Shown here: in pieces, positions 24,131 through 35,107 of the stretch
Numbering within the stretch: the first letter of the stretch is position 1
Layout of the letters: each line of letters starts with the position of its first letter
From: Trametopsis cervina
Taxonomy: Eukaryota > Basidiomycota > Agaricomycetes > Polyporales > Irpicaceae
Length of the DNA stretch: 64,000 nt
Assembly (NCBI GenBank): GCA_022385755.1
Contig: MU278389.1
Coordinates: 65,775 to 129,774, forward strand
Reading direction: 5' to 3'
Position numbers and translations under genes: made by a program
Notes under the pieces: generated by a model
Told to the model about the DNA's origin: nothing
The model's input: the letters and a program-made list of their open reading frames with translations, nothing else
The model's database searches: none

Positions 24131-24932
24131 TGGACACTTACCTACCCGTTGCTTGCCTCTCTGCCCAGACCTGACCCTGGATGTATTTCTAGGAAATAAT
24201 GTCAGTATCAACTGACCATGTAGATATCTCTTGCAGGCTTAAGAATGCACCAGGACATAGACATGTGGCGAGAGGATGGTGGGAATGCATAGATACTGCT
24301 CGTGGTCGCGAGTTAAGAGCAACTCCCGGCGCAGCTCCCGGAACATGAGAATATGAGCGCCGATGGACTTAGCCTGTCAACTTTGAAGCGCAACTACTGG
24401 ACGACATCAAACCGGCAACTTCACTGAATTAGTCCGTGAAAGAGATATCAGCAAAATTTGCTGACAGTTCCCAGAAATTTCGTTTCACGGAAACTGCACG
24501 GAGTCTTGCAGGTGCGCAGACTTTTTGCTGTTAGTTACCGTGCTTTTCACGGAATGCCAGGCTCACAGTGGATGGTGGCCATCTCGGATGGTACAAACTG
24601 AGATTACCGTTGCCTGGATGAGCGGTATTCTGTAGCACCAATATCAATGGTCCGAGGAGGAGTCAAAAATCCCTATAGACCGACGCTTTACGCTCCGCAG
24701 AGATTGGCTGGTTTGTCACTAGTCAGCTTATGTTGCACTGCACTGACGACGTAGATGTGAACAGGATTTTTAGCTACATCAGTTAGTACAAACTGAGCAT
24801 CATCATCGATCCATAGAGACAACGGATATACGTGCAATCTCATTCGCGTCATGGTTTATCAATTAGAGCATATCCGTGCCATTTAGAAGCTGTTTATGCA
24901 TATGCGACATTGTTTTACACTTCGGCAATGAA

Positions 24933-27441
24933 CTAGAAATTGAAAGCGAACGCTCCCTCGTCATCAGGTCGGCCTGTGACATACCAAGCCCTCTCTCCAT
25001 CCGTACCTTCATCCTGTACCACTGTCGACCCATTTCCTAACCAATGGAAGCGGTTCTTCGTGCTATTGTTGTCGAGGTACGTATAGTCGAAATCCTCGAA
25101 TCGCGGCTGCTCAAGCGCGCGCATCAAGTGCATGTTCGAGCCAGGCCACAGAGCTGTAATCTTGCCATCAACCTGACCTCTCTTGTACCAGGCTCGGCAC
25201 TATCCAAGGTCAGTTTCACAAAAAATAACAATTTTGTGGAGTACACACCCCACGAACGAAAGTGGTCTTCGGGAAATATGAATCCAGATACGCTTGGAAA
25301 TCATCTACAGCTTCTTTGCGCACAACCATGGATTTGAGCCGCTGGCGCTGCATCTTGCTGACGCACTTCGTCACCCATTGAGCTTGCCTCTCAATTACCA
25401 TGACCATGGATCCGGTGGCGAAAGCTGCATTCGGACCTATCAATTGAAACCTACACACAGCTGAGCGATTCACATATGAGCCGTTAAAATAGGGTTTACC
25501 AGTTCGGGAATTTGTCCTGACAAAGCCCCATGTATGTTCGCGGGATATCTGCCCAAGCATCCTGCAGGTTCGTTGAATCTTGCCCAATGATCGGGAAACG
25601 TGGCACGAAAGTGGTATTGAACCCAGTGGCAGTTACCACAACATCGTAGTCTCTCTTCACATTGTCGGCGGTCTCTATACCAGTTTCCGTAAAACGTTTG
25701 ATGGGCGCAGTGATCACGGTTATCTGACAAATAACATAAACTGCAGACCTTGCACGGCTTTCATGCATTGCTGAACTCACGTTGTCTTCGAGCTGATGTG
25801 GGACGTTAATACGGAACACCATGAGGACGATATACCGGCAACTCACTAACGATTTCAGGTACTGGATGTTGGGAGTAAGGCGTCGACATGAAGGGGGATA
25901 ATCGGGCTAAGACAGATGAGACAGTCAGCACCCTCTTCGAATACGCTATGTTACTCACAATCATAATGTCCGCGAGCTCGGGTTTCGCGGAGAGTATCTC
26001 TTTCATCTGTGCCGTGAATGTATCGCGTACTTGCTTCTGCAGCGGAGAGTCCGCCAGTGTCACATAGTGTAAGCTATTGAGTAGATCGTCTAGCTCCCGA
26101 CGATGCTCGACAAGCTTCTTTGGGTTCTCCCGAAAGTCACGTTTCTCTTCTTCCGTGTAAACATCTAGAGTGGTTGATCAATACGCAGGGCTAATTTTGT
26201 TCTTGGAAGCATTATATGTGGACATACGGTTGCCTATAGTTCCGTCCGGATATTGGTGCAGCACCGTCTTCGCGGCTCCTGTGCCAATCCAAGCCCCACC
26301 TCGAACGTAATTGTCTATGTGGCCCGTGTGTGGCTGCAACGCGGGCACAGTTTGAAGCGCGCTCTGGTAAAGCACTTAAGTATGCGCGAGAGCCAAACAA
26401 TCTTCCTACACGTACTGAGCCCTGGTACGCGCGTTAGTGTTAAGGGTACAAACCAGTTCGACGTACGTACATATCCTACAACAGCAACCGTCTTATTGTT
26501 CCATGCAGGTCCAGGAGGCTCCAGATACCAGTCGGCAGTATGGATGCTTAAACGATGGATTAGGCCGGCGATGGAGGTTCTGGGCATGCAAATGAGCTCA
26601 CATGTTGCCCTTGTATACGTCTATTCCCTCGATCTTGGGCCACTCCCAGTGATTCAAGACACCATTACACGATATGACGACGTCCGCGCTATCCGTGATC
26701 TCCAAACCGCCATTCGCGTGTTCATACTGTACCTTCAGGCGCCATCTTCCTTCATCCGCATTCCATTCCGCATGAGTGAGCCTGTGGTTGAACTTATCTG
26801 CCCATCAGCAGCAACAAGGCGGTAGTAAGCATGCAACATTACCTTCGTTATCTCCCGCAACTTGAGCTTGTTCGCGACGTTCTTCACGTATTCACCTATC
26901 TCATGCCCAGTAGCATAGAACTCGCTCCAGTCCGGCTATGGTGCAAAGTTTCAGCAAAACGCTCGCTGAACAAGCTCTGGAACGGCACGTACATTCGGGG
27001 CAAATGTGAAGACATATGCGTGCGCAGGTCTGTCAGCGGCGACATATCAGAGACAGTATGTGACCATTGCTAGAAATACGCCTACACATCGCAAGCCACT
27101 CCAGGATACCTGTTCTCGAGCCTTCAAAGCACTCGTCTCAGCTCTGTTCACGAGGCTGCTGAAACGTGCCTAGATCGCTTACCAAGTACCACCAAAATCG
27201 TGATTCTTCTCATATATGGTGATGTCGATGTTTGGGATGTGTTTACGTAGGTAGTACGCTGAGGCAATGCCAGACATTCCTCCCCCAACTAGAGGGATAG
27301 TAGTTAGTCATTAGTATATCTAGACTTGGAAAATCATAACGTACTGAGGACTACCCGCATAGGTCGAGCGTAATCAATCGCTTCGCGCAATAGGGGGAAC
27401 TCTGTACCGCCACCGTATGTGTTGGACATGTCTGAGTCCAT
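24933..27441 (-). CDS. FAD/NADPH-dependent monooxygenase (FMO/Baeyer-Villiger type), copy A
   Basis: Class B flavoprotein monooxygenase that inserts one oxygen atom from O2 into an organic substrate with NADPH; the substrate is unknown. The start at 27441 follows a TATA box about 70 bases upstream. The N-terminus has the FAD-binding GGGMSGIASAYYLRK with IYEKNHDFGGTW. Then SADVVISCNGVLNHWEWPKIEG, an H-x-A-D-W region in place of the usual FxGxxxHxxxW, VAVVGY (second nucleotide-binding strand), LQPHTGHIDNYVRGGAWIG, the ATGF motif in VTATGFNTTFVPRFPIIG, and a C-terminus with ALWPGSNMHLMRALEQPRFEDFDYTYLDN. Many short exons. It is a tandem paralogue of copy B at 28529. The exact splice joining VVGY to SALQ is uncertain. 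Confidence 0.85.
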
Positions 27442-27508
27442 ATTGAGATGGGCGAGTGTCTTCTAGTACAATCAGGATGAAGGTCCTCAGAGTGCCATGG
27501 CCGCACCG

Positions 27509-27517
27509 TTTATATAA
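27509..27517 (-). promoter_or_regulatory. TATA box of monooxygenase A
   Basis: CTTATATAAA read on the minus strand, about 70 bases upstream of the start at 27441. The same arrangement occurs before copy B, inside a conserved upstream block. Confidence 0.6.
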
Positions 27518-28350
27518 GGGTCGAAAGGCGTCATTATCTATACAATTACTTGAACGGTGAGAACTAGTAGGTCATGAGGGTCAGTGCGAAAGCTCAGGGA
27601 TACGGTAATGTTCGTACCCGAGCACATGTGAAAGCGGATGAACAGGGTTGCGCACGCCACAAATACTCGCCAAGTCGTCTACACGGGGCGATGAAGCGCT
27701 ATTTCGATGTATTCGCTTACAGGGAAAACGTAACCTATCGGACAGTTGGGTATCCCTCTCGTTGTCCCTAGTCTGTGGATAACCTCTTTCTTCAAGGTCG
27801 GTATAGACATCGGAATAGAAGGTATATGACACTCACCGCTGCTAGTACATTTCATGCAATACATGCCCATTTTTTCTAAATGAATGAAGTAAAGAGATAC
27901 CACGAAAATGGAATTGAGAGTGTGCTGACCTCATCGCCTTCAGCCTAAGCTTGTATGACATTCTGTACGGTCATGTTGCGTAAATTACCCTCGTTCTCTC
28001 ATACACGTCTTCAAATTCATCCTTTCTTCCTGGGTTCTGGGTCCAGACACGTACAAACCACATTCATTCCCGAGCGCAACTTCGCCCGAAATTCTGAAAA
28101 CAGCATCAGCACCAACTAATAACCAGTCATGAAGAGGACGTACCTCGGACCTTTCCATAATGCGCATGTTAGGCCTTAGCAAGCAACTGACAGGAATCGG
28201 GCGATAGAAGTGAAGACATGGAATAGCATAATCATCACTTGCACATTCGGAAGAGTGAACGAGTCTTGCATGGCGCTCACTGCAGGATACTTGCAATCAC
28301 GTGTGGATATTGGCTGGCGACGCAGGAAACACGTACTGTCACAAAATACG
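27510..28350. repeat. Upstream part of monooxygenase duplication unit A
   Basis: This stretch matches the DNA upstream of copy B in several blocks in the same order. 27560-27620 matches 31130-31205 (shared GTCATGAGGGTCAG and TTCGTACCCGAGCACATG). 27775-27810 matches 31550-31590. 28045-28150 matches 32225-32320. 28230-28290 matches 32420-32470. Frames in the outer blocks are open in places (a shared EVALGN on minus, FPSATS on plus), but no full gene can be built on either strand, so it may be a decayed gene. Confidence 0.5.
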
Positions 28351-28528
28351 TCACACGACATACCTTAGTTTGCACGTACTAGGCCCTGGTACAGTACTGT
28401 AGTATCCATCTGAGTTGGTCACGATCACCCGAAACCCTACTCGCAGCATTCGTTATTCATTTGGTATCTTTGTACCATTTACAGACTCTTGATACAATGT
28501 TATACTACACTTTCTCATTGTCATTGAG

Positions 28529-31004
28529 TTAGAATGCGGAAACCACCACGTCCTCATCATCCGGTCGGCCTGTGATATACCAGGCCCTCTCGCCATCCTT
28601 CTCCTCATCTTGCGCGACAGTTGACCCGTTTCCAAACCAATGGAAGCGGTTCGTCTTGTTGTCAAGATACGTATACTCAAAGTCCTCGAACCGGGGTTGT
28701 TCATGGGCACGCATCAAATGCACAGTTGAGCCAGGCCACAGTGCTGTGACCTTGCCGTCAACCTCGCTGTCCTTCTTGTACCAAGACCGGCACTACTTAA
28801 AGTTAGCATCGCAGAATATGACAGCTTCATGCATGACGTACCCCACGAACAAAGGTGGTCTTTGGGAAATAGGAATCCATATGCGCCTGGAAATCATTTA
28901 CAGCTTCTTTGCGTATGACCATGGTTCTGAGACGCTGTCGCTGCATCTTGCTAATACATTTCGTCACATATTGCGCTTGTCTTTCGATGACCATGACCAT
29001 GGAGCCGGTGGTGAAAACCGTGTTCGGCCCTATGATTTGGAACCTGCGGAGAACTGAGTGATGGACGTGAACTAGTAAGATTGTGCTGACCAATTCGGGA
29101 ATTTGTCTTGGCAGAGCCCCATGTAGGCCCTTGGAATATCCTTCCACTCGTCCTGAAGGTTCGTAGAGTCTTCTCCAATGATCGGGAAACGTGGCACCAA
29201 ACTCGTGTTGAAGCCGGTAGCGGTGACGATAACATCGTAGTCTCTTTTCACACCATCGATAGTCTCTAAACCGGTTTCTGTGAATCCCTTGATGGCTGTG
29301 CTGACCACAGTAGCCTTGACAAGGATCAACTCTCAGTCTGGCAACGCTTTCATACTGGACTTACATTATCTTCGAGCTAGTGCAGAACATTAATACGAGA
29401 ATTATAAGGATTCTATCAAGGAAACTCACTAGCGATTTCAAGTACTGTACGCTGGGAAGAATTCGTCGACACGAAGGAGGATAATTAGGCTAAGAGGAAC
29501 GCAATAAGTCTCCGTTTTCCCTGTACACCACGGACTCACGATTAAGACATTCGCCAGCTCCGGCCTCCCGGCAAGCAACTCTTCCATCTGCGCCGTATAT
29601 GCATTGCGCGTCAGCTGTTGCAGCGGGGAGTCGGCAAGTGTCACGTGGTGTGAGGCATTGAGTAAATCGTCTAGCTCCCGACGATGTTCAGTAAGCTTCT
29701 CTGGATGTTCTCGGAACTCGCGTTTCTCTTCCTCAGTGTAAATATCTGAAAACGGGTTTGATCAGTCCCCATGACTGCGCGTCAGTATGGAAGCATTTTG
29801 AACATACGATTGCCTGTTTTGCCATCTGAAAATTTATCCAGGGCCGACCGTACAGACCATGTGCCAATCCAAGTTCCGCTTCGAATGTAATTGTCGATAT
29901 GTTTCGTGTGTGGTTGCAAGGAAGGGAAAACTTGAGCTGCGCTCTTATAGGGAACTTCAGTCCGTGTGAGATGATAAAAAACCTTCGTATACATACTGCG
30001 CCCTACACAGTGCGTTAAAAACAAGGCTGCAGGACTATTCACCATACGTACGTATCCTATGACTGCCACCTTTCTATCGTTCCATGCGGGTCCAGGGGAC
30101 TCTAAGTACCAGTCGGCAGTATGGACGCTACCACGGGTCTAAATGGTGACGGGTATTATGAATAAATGAGTAACTCACAGCTTGCCCTTGTATAATTCAA
30201 TGCCTTCAATTTTCGGCCACTCCCAGTGATTTAAGAGGCCGCTGCAAGATATGACAACATCCGCGCTGTCCGCAATCTCCACGCCGGCAGAGACGTCTTG
30301 TACCTTCAAGTGCCATCGTGCCTCATCTGCATTCCATTCTGCCCGGTTGATTTTGTGATTGAACTTGAACACACAAGTATTAGCAGCCGCCAACTAGAAC
30401 TAAAGGTACGATGTTACCTTGGTGATCTTGCCTAACTCTAGCTTGTTTGCGACACCCTGTATATATCGACCTATTTCCTGCCCGGAAGAGTAGAACTGGC
30501 TCCACTCCGGCTGTGAAGCAAAGCTTTAGCGTGTTGTCCGGTACAAACATTGGAAATGATAGCACGTACATTCGGGGCAAATGTGAAGACATATGCGTGC
30601 GCAGGTCTGCAAGTAGCGACGGTCAGAGACAAGGTGGAATAATACTACAACAAATACGCTTACATATCACAGGCTACTCCCGGGTACCTATTCTCAAGCC
30701 TGCACAGCCTGGTCTCAGACTCCGTTCATACCGACGACAAATGACGCTGCTTACCAAGTACCTCCAAAATCGTGGTTCTTCTCGTATATGGTGATATCGA
30801 TGTTTGGGATATGTTTACGTAGGTAGTATGCGGAGGCAATGCCAGACATACCCCCTCCAACTGTGGTTGCGGCAGTTAGTCGCTTGTTCATAGGCGTTGG
30901 GAGCTATATAACGTACCAAGGACAACGCGTATAGGTCGAGCATAATCAATCGCTTCGTGCGATTGCATAAACGCCGTATGGCCATTGAACGATTTGGGAT
31001 CCAT
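28529..31004 (-). CDS. FAD/NADPH-dependent monooxygenase (FMO/Baeyer-Villiger type), copy B
   Basis: Tandem paralogue of the gene at 24933 with the same motif order: an FAD-binding glycine-rich start, FKFNHKINRAEWNADEARWHLK, SADVVISCSGLLNHWEWPKIEG, VHTADWYLE.PGPAWN, VAVIGY, LQPHTKHIDNYIRSGTWIG, VTATGFNTSLVPRFPIIGEDSTNLQ, DFQAHMDSYFPKTTFVRG, and the C-terminal LMRAHEQPRFEDFEYTYLDN. The start at 31004 lies about 80 bases downstream of a TATA box. Exon layout mirrors copy A. No frameshift was seen. Two intact, slightly diverged copies suggest either dosage or substrate divergence; nothing in the sequence names the substrate. Confidence 0.85.
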
Positions 31005-31081
31005 AGCTGAGGGCTGTCTGAGGCTGTCCGCGTTGTCGTCTGGTACGACGCGGTTGAAGGCCGATAGGATTCACGGCTGCC

Positions 31082-31092
31082 CTATTTATATA
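31082..31092 (-). promoter_or_regulatory. TATA box of monooxygenase B
   Basis: CTATATAAATA read on the minus strand, about 80 bases upstream of the start at 31004, in the same place as the TATA box of copy A. Confidence 0.6.
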
Positions 31093-33664
31093 GAACCAGC
31101 AGATAGCGCGATCAATAATCTGCACGGTGAAGCCCAGCAGGTCATGAGGGTCAGCACGAAAGCTCGGGGATGCAATGCAAGTAATCTTCGTACCCGAGCA
31201 CATGAGAAAGAGGGTGAATAAGCTTGCATACCCCACACATCCTAGGCAAATGCTTGGGTTTATCGTCTACATGGCGCGGTGAAGTGTCATTTCAACATAT
31301 TTACTTGCAGATCAAACAACATCTTGGCAGTAGTTGTCCTACATCTGCACCTTTTCGTCATAGAAAGGCGAGTCATGGGACGGATCCGCCTGGTCAGGAG
31401 ATAGCAGAGTCAATACTCACCGCATCATCCCGATTCCACTCTCGGAGACCTTGTGCCGCTTCCTAGTCTTTGTGCAGTGGATTCCCTTACTATGTCCGTG
31501 ACTCCACTTCACCTACTCTTCATGCCCACTCGGTGGTTTCCGGATACCCTCTTTGTCTGTATAGATGTCGAGGCAAATTACGTCTCACCTGCAGGTGGAG
31601 AGCCATTGACGGAGGCCTGGGCAATCGCTCTCTACTCTCGGAACCTGCCTTACCACGAGCAGCATATTACTGTATGTGCATAAGGCGGTGGTATAAGTAC
31701 TGCATGTGATGATGTGATAAACGTCTGACACAGCACTTGTGTGATGGAAGTGGGAGCTCACCAGTGGAATCCTATCATCGACGCAAGAGTCTGTTTGTCG
31801 TGATCTGAGCTGGTAGTCTGCGCAAGTTCGAGGGTGCGGTCAGCAGATGCCGATGTGAGATATAGTGAGCAACGTATGTGTACAAGCGGGAAAGCTCGAC
31901 GAACAAGAGAAATGACGGGCATAACAAAAATTGTGTTACCTTTTTGTCGCTTCGAGCCATCTGCTTAAGAGTACGGAGCAGGTGTATATATACGCCCATC
32001 TGCTACGGGAAGACGGGAAGTGTAGCAGATCTGTAATCAAGAGGATGCTGACCTCATCATCTCAAGAATCAACTATGTATAATACTCTGGTCAATCACCG
32101 TGTGTGGATCATCCTTATTCTCGAGTATGTCTTCGATTTCATTCACTGTAGGCTCTCGGCGGAATCTAAGTCCGCTAATCACCACGTGAACGTGAACGAT
32201 GTAACCTCCCCAACCACAGTCGAGGGGTTGTTTCCCAGCGCGACTTCATCTGAGTGCAGCATCAGCGTGAACCGATATTGGTCACGAGGAAGACGCACCC
32301 GAGGCCCTTTTGTCAGATCTTTTGCAGGATATATAAGGGATGAAGACGCGATGGGCAGAATCAATGCCTGGATAGAATCTGTTCAGTAGAAACGTTAAGG
32401 CACGGTGTCAACATATTCAGTCACCTGGACATTCGGAAAAGGAGAAGTCTCGAACTCCCAGATACTTGGGCGCGTGTGGCTTAAGGACGCTCACCAGTGG
32501 TACTCGGGTTCCTGCTTCGCGGCGGATGACAATGGTGTTACGTATCACCGAGCTCTAGGAGCTTTATCTGAGCTACTGTCTTCTGCCGCGTCATACCAGA
32601 GTTATCGGCATTAGCCTGCTGCGCCATGTTTGTTTGTTCGATTTGCCCTCCACTTTCCTCACTGTAACTTGAGCAAAGACCCGTTTTGCATGTCGCATTG
32701 GGGAAAGTGACAGGCAACTTGTAATCAAACTCTGTGCTGGATATCACAGCTATCAGAGGGCAGTGGGAGTATTCTCGTACTGTGAGTACACTGAAAGTTT
32801 GTTCCTCACAGCAGTTTCGAGTCCGTGGTCTGCGTCCTCTTTCTCCGTCTTGCTGGTCATAGTACGGTGGGTTGATATCATTGCGACCGCCACGAATATG
32901 CGCACATTGACCAATGCCACTGTCACCATGATTCAGATTACTCACACGAAACATTGAACTAAAATCCGTTATATGTTCGTAAATCATTTCAGACACTTAC
33001 AGATGAGTCCAGCCACCGACCAGCTTCCTATCGTTCTCTGTCTCTCTGACCATTGCGCAGCAATCCAACCACTCACCCCGGCTTTCCAGGAGTGCTTGTC
33101 CTTGCTGTATGTCTTATTGAGATCATCCCGTCTCAAAACATGCCTGGTGGGAGAGGCAGGGTTAGATAACGAGACAAGGTGTGAACTTTGAACGGTTTGA
33201 TATCAACTCACGGAACATGTCTAGTACGTGTGAAGACACAGGATTAACAAGGGCCGAAGATTGCGGCTTGTGTGGTGGAAAACACCACATGTCTGGCAGT
33301 AGTATTGAACGAAGCCTGCATGCAACTTCCATGGATGATATGCCGTAGTCGGTGGTCGCCGTTCCCTGCAGTGCTGCAGCCTGTGGACACGTGCGAGGAC
33401 GCGGCATGTCACATCCTGTCACAACGTGCTGTTTCTATAAGATCGCGTCAATGTTCTCAGCATTAGTTTCCCCTACAAGGATCGCTGCACCTACCTACCA
33501 ACGACCTTGAGCCACAAATCGCTCTGTAGATAACACATCCATTGCGACCAGGTTATACTTTGTCAGTGAGTTCTTCAAGTGAGGAGTGCCGGTTTGCCTG
33601 ATGGAGATGCTTAGCTTTCACAGCTAGACGTTCACTTCGGCTCTTTCACTCTAGATCCCCAACG
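31093..33664. other. Intergenic region with upstream blocks of duplication unit B
   Basis: About 2.6 kb. The part to about 32480 carries the blocks that match 27510-28350. Some frames look protein-like (plus strand 31530-31670 and 32405-32614; minus strand 32538-32996), but none could be placed in a family or spliced into one gene. A perfect 7-bp hairpin TGTGGTG-GAAAA-CACCACA lies near 33268-33286. The promoter of the next gene is at the right end. Confidence 0.45.
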
Positions 33665-34807
33665 ATGGCAACAGAAAGCAAGGGTAAGACATCATATCTG
33701 TGATGAACAGCTTCGCATATTGCTCAATTTCATCGATCCGTAGTTCTCGTCGGTGTTATCGGCGGCAGCGGGTTGTACCATCTGGACAACCTCACACTCA
33801 TGTTAGTTTGAATACGCGTAAAACGTTCGGGCATGTTGACTCACTATCCTATTCAGCAAACAGGTCAACCCCGAGACAGTGAGCACAGCCTTTTGGTTTT
33901 GACACGGCACTGCGGTGCTGATACTCCATGTGATGCAGCCGTGGGGGTTTCCCAGTTCTCCCATCTCTATCTGTGCTCTACCTTCAGGGACGCAGGTCGC
34001 ATTCCTCGCACGCCACGGCCCCGGACATTCCATCAGCCCGTCTGCGGTGCCCGCTCGCGCTAACATCGCGGCCTTCAAGTCTCTCGGCGTGAAGGCCATT
34101 CTTGCCTTCTCCGCCGTAGGATCCCTACGCGAGGAGATCGCGCCGGGCGACTTCGTCCTCCCCACGCAGATCATCGATCGTACTAAAGGCGTGCGCCCAA
34201 CCAGCTTTTTTGAGGGCATAAGCATTGTCGCTCACGCGTCCTTCGGAGACCCTTTCAGCAACAAATTCGTGCGATGGCTCGAACAGCGTGTGAGAAGGGT
34301 CGTCGAGGCTTCTGGCAACACATCCAAATTGCATACCGACAAAGTCATCGTCTGTATGGAGGGTCCGCAGTTCTCCACTCGGGCAGAGAGCAAGATGTAT
34401 CGCGCATGGGGCGCTGATATTATTAACATGAGTGTCCTCCCCGAGGCCAAACTAGCTCGAGAGGCAGAACTGGGGTGAGTACTTGTTAGATGTCCGGTGT
34501 TGCCACAAATGACATCTCTATCAGGTATGCTCTCATCGCGACGTCAACGGATTATGACTCGTGGCGCGAGGACGAGGACGCGGTAACGTCCGCAGATGTT
34601 TTCAAAGTCCTGCAAGCCAATGCCAGTCTCTCACGCACGGTGGCAGCAACTGTGCTTGATGATCTGCACGACGCCGCAGCGCAAGGCGATATTCTCACAG
34701 AAGCTGTTGGCTCTATGAAGTTCTCCATCATGCCGCGTTCGGAGAAGAGCAAGGACGAAGATAGAAAGAAACTGTCGTTTGTTCTGCCAGAGTACTTCTC
34801 CGACTAG
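33665..34807 (+). CDS. S-methyl-5'-thioadenosine phosphorylase
   Basis: Cleaves methylthioadenosine, the by-product of polyamine synthesis, with phosphate to adenine and methylthioribose-1-phosphate. It is the first step of cytosolic methionine salvage. Five exons: 33665-33683, 33744-33801, 33857-33878, 33939-34474 and 34525-34807, which sum to 918 nt (305 aa), the usual length. Landmarks are [10 protein letters not shown] at the N-terminus, [14 protein letters not shown] (phosphate binding), [35 protein letters not shown] (base and sugar site), [20 protein letters not shown] and STDYDSW (the Asp that selects adenine). Three of the first exons are very short (19, 58 and 22 nt). Nothing appears damaged. 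Confidence 0.95.
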
Positions 34808-35107
34808 AGTGGCCATCTCCTCGGACGCAATGTCCAAGCAAGAGGCTTGACAGGGGTGAGAAGAAGCAAAAAAGGAATAGGTTCCTGGACAGATGTAGAA
34901 ATCTTCACTCATGACACACCACAATCAAATTGATAAACATGTACTCGTATTCTCGACATCGACTAGATGCAGCAATGGTGTAGCACAGCACTCTTGAACA
35001 AATGCACAATCTGTTGTTATTGAGCCATTTTTAGATTGGGAGCCGTTGTGAGAGAGCGCTCCTCAAAACCACAACCTCTAATCATTGATGACCCAGCTTG
35101 AAACCGC
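34808..35107. other. Convergent 3' intergenic spacer
   Basis: About 300 bases between the convergent phosphorylase and the unknown minus-strand gene. It presumably holds both polyadenylation regions; no gene was seen. Confidence 0.6.

Larger units (their letters stand above)
21368..24932. other. Gene-poor repeat-rich region
   Basis: About 3.5 kb without a supported gene. It contains a GC-rich stretch at 21.4-22.8 kb with many short frames and no family resemblance, a purine run of GAGA/GAGAAG units at 22844-22877, the duplicated hairpin (separate entries), a pyrimidine tract at 23800-24130, and a motif-bearing stretch at 24420-24560. Confidence 0.6.

Noticed and set aside
31453..31683. Plus-strand frame with FVCIDVEAN, suggestive of a DEDD exonuclease (Gfd2/YDR514C type).
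   Set aside because: The same DNA matches 27775-27810 upstream of the other monooxygenase, where the frame is broken. The D-x-E resemblance is too short to carry the call.
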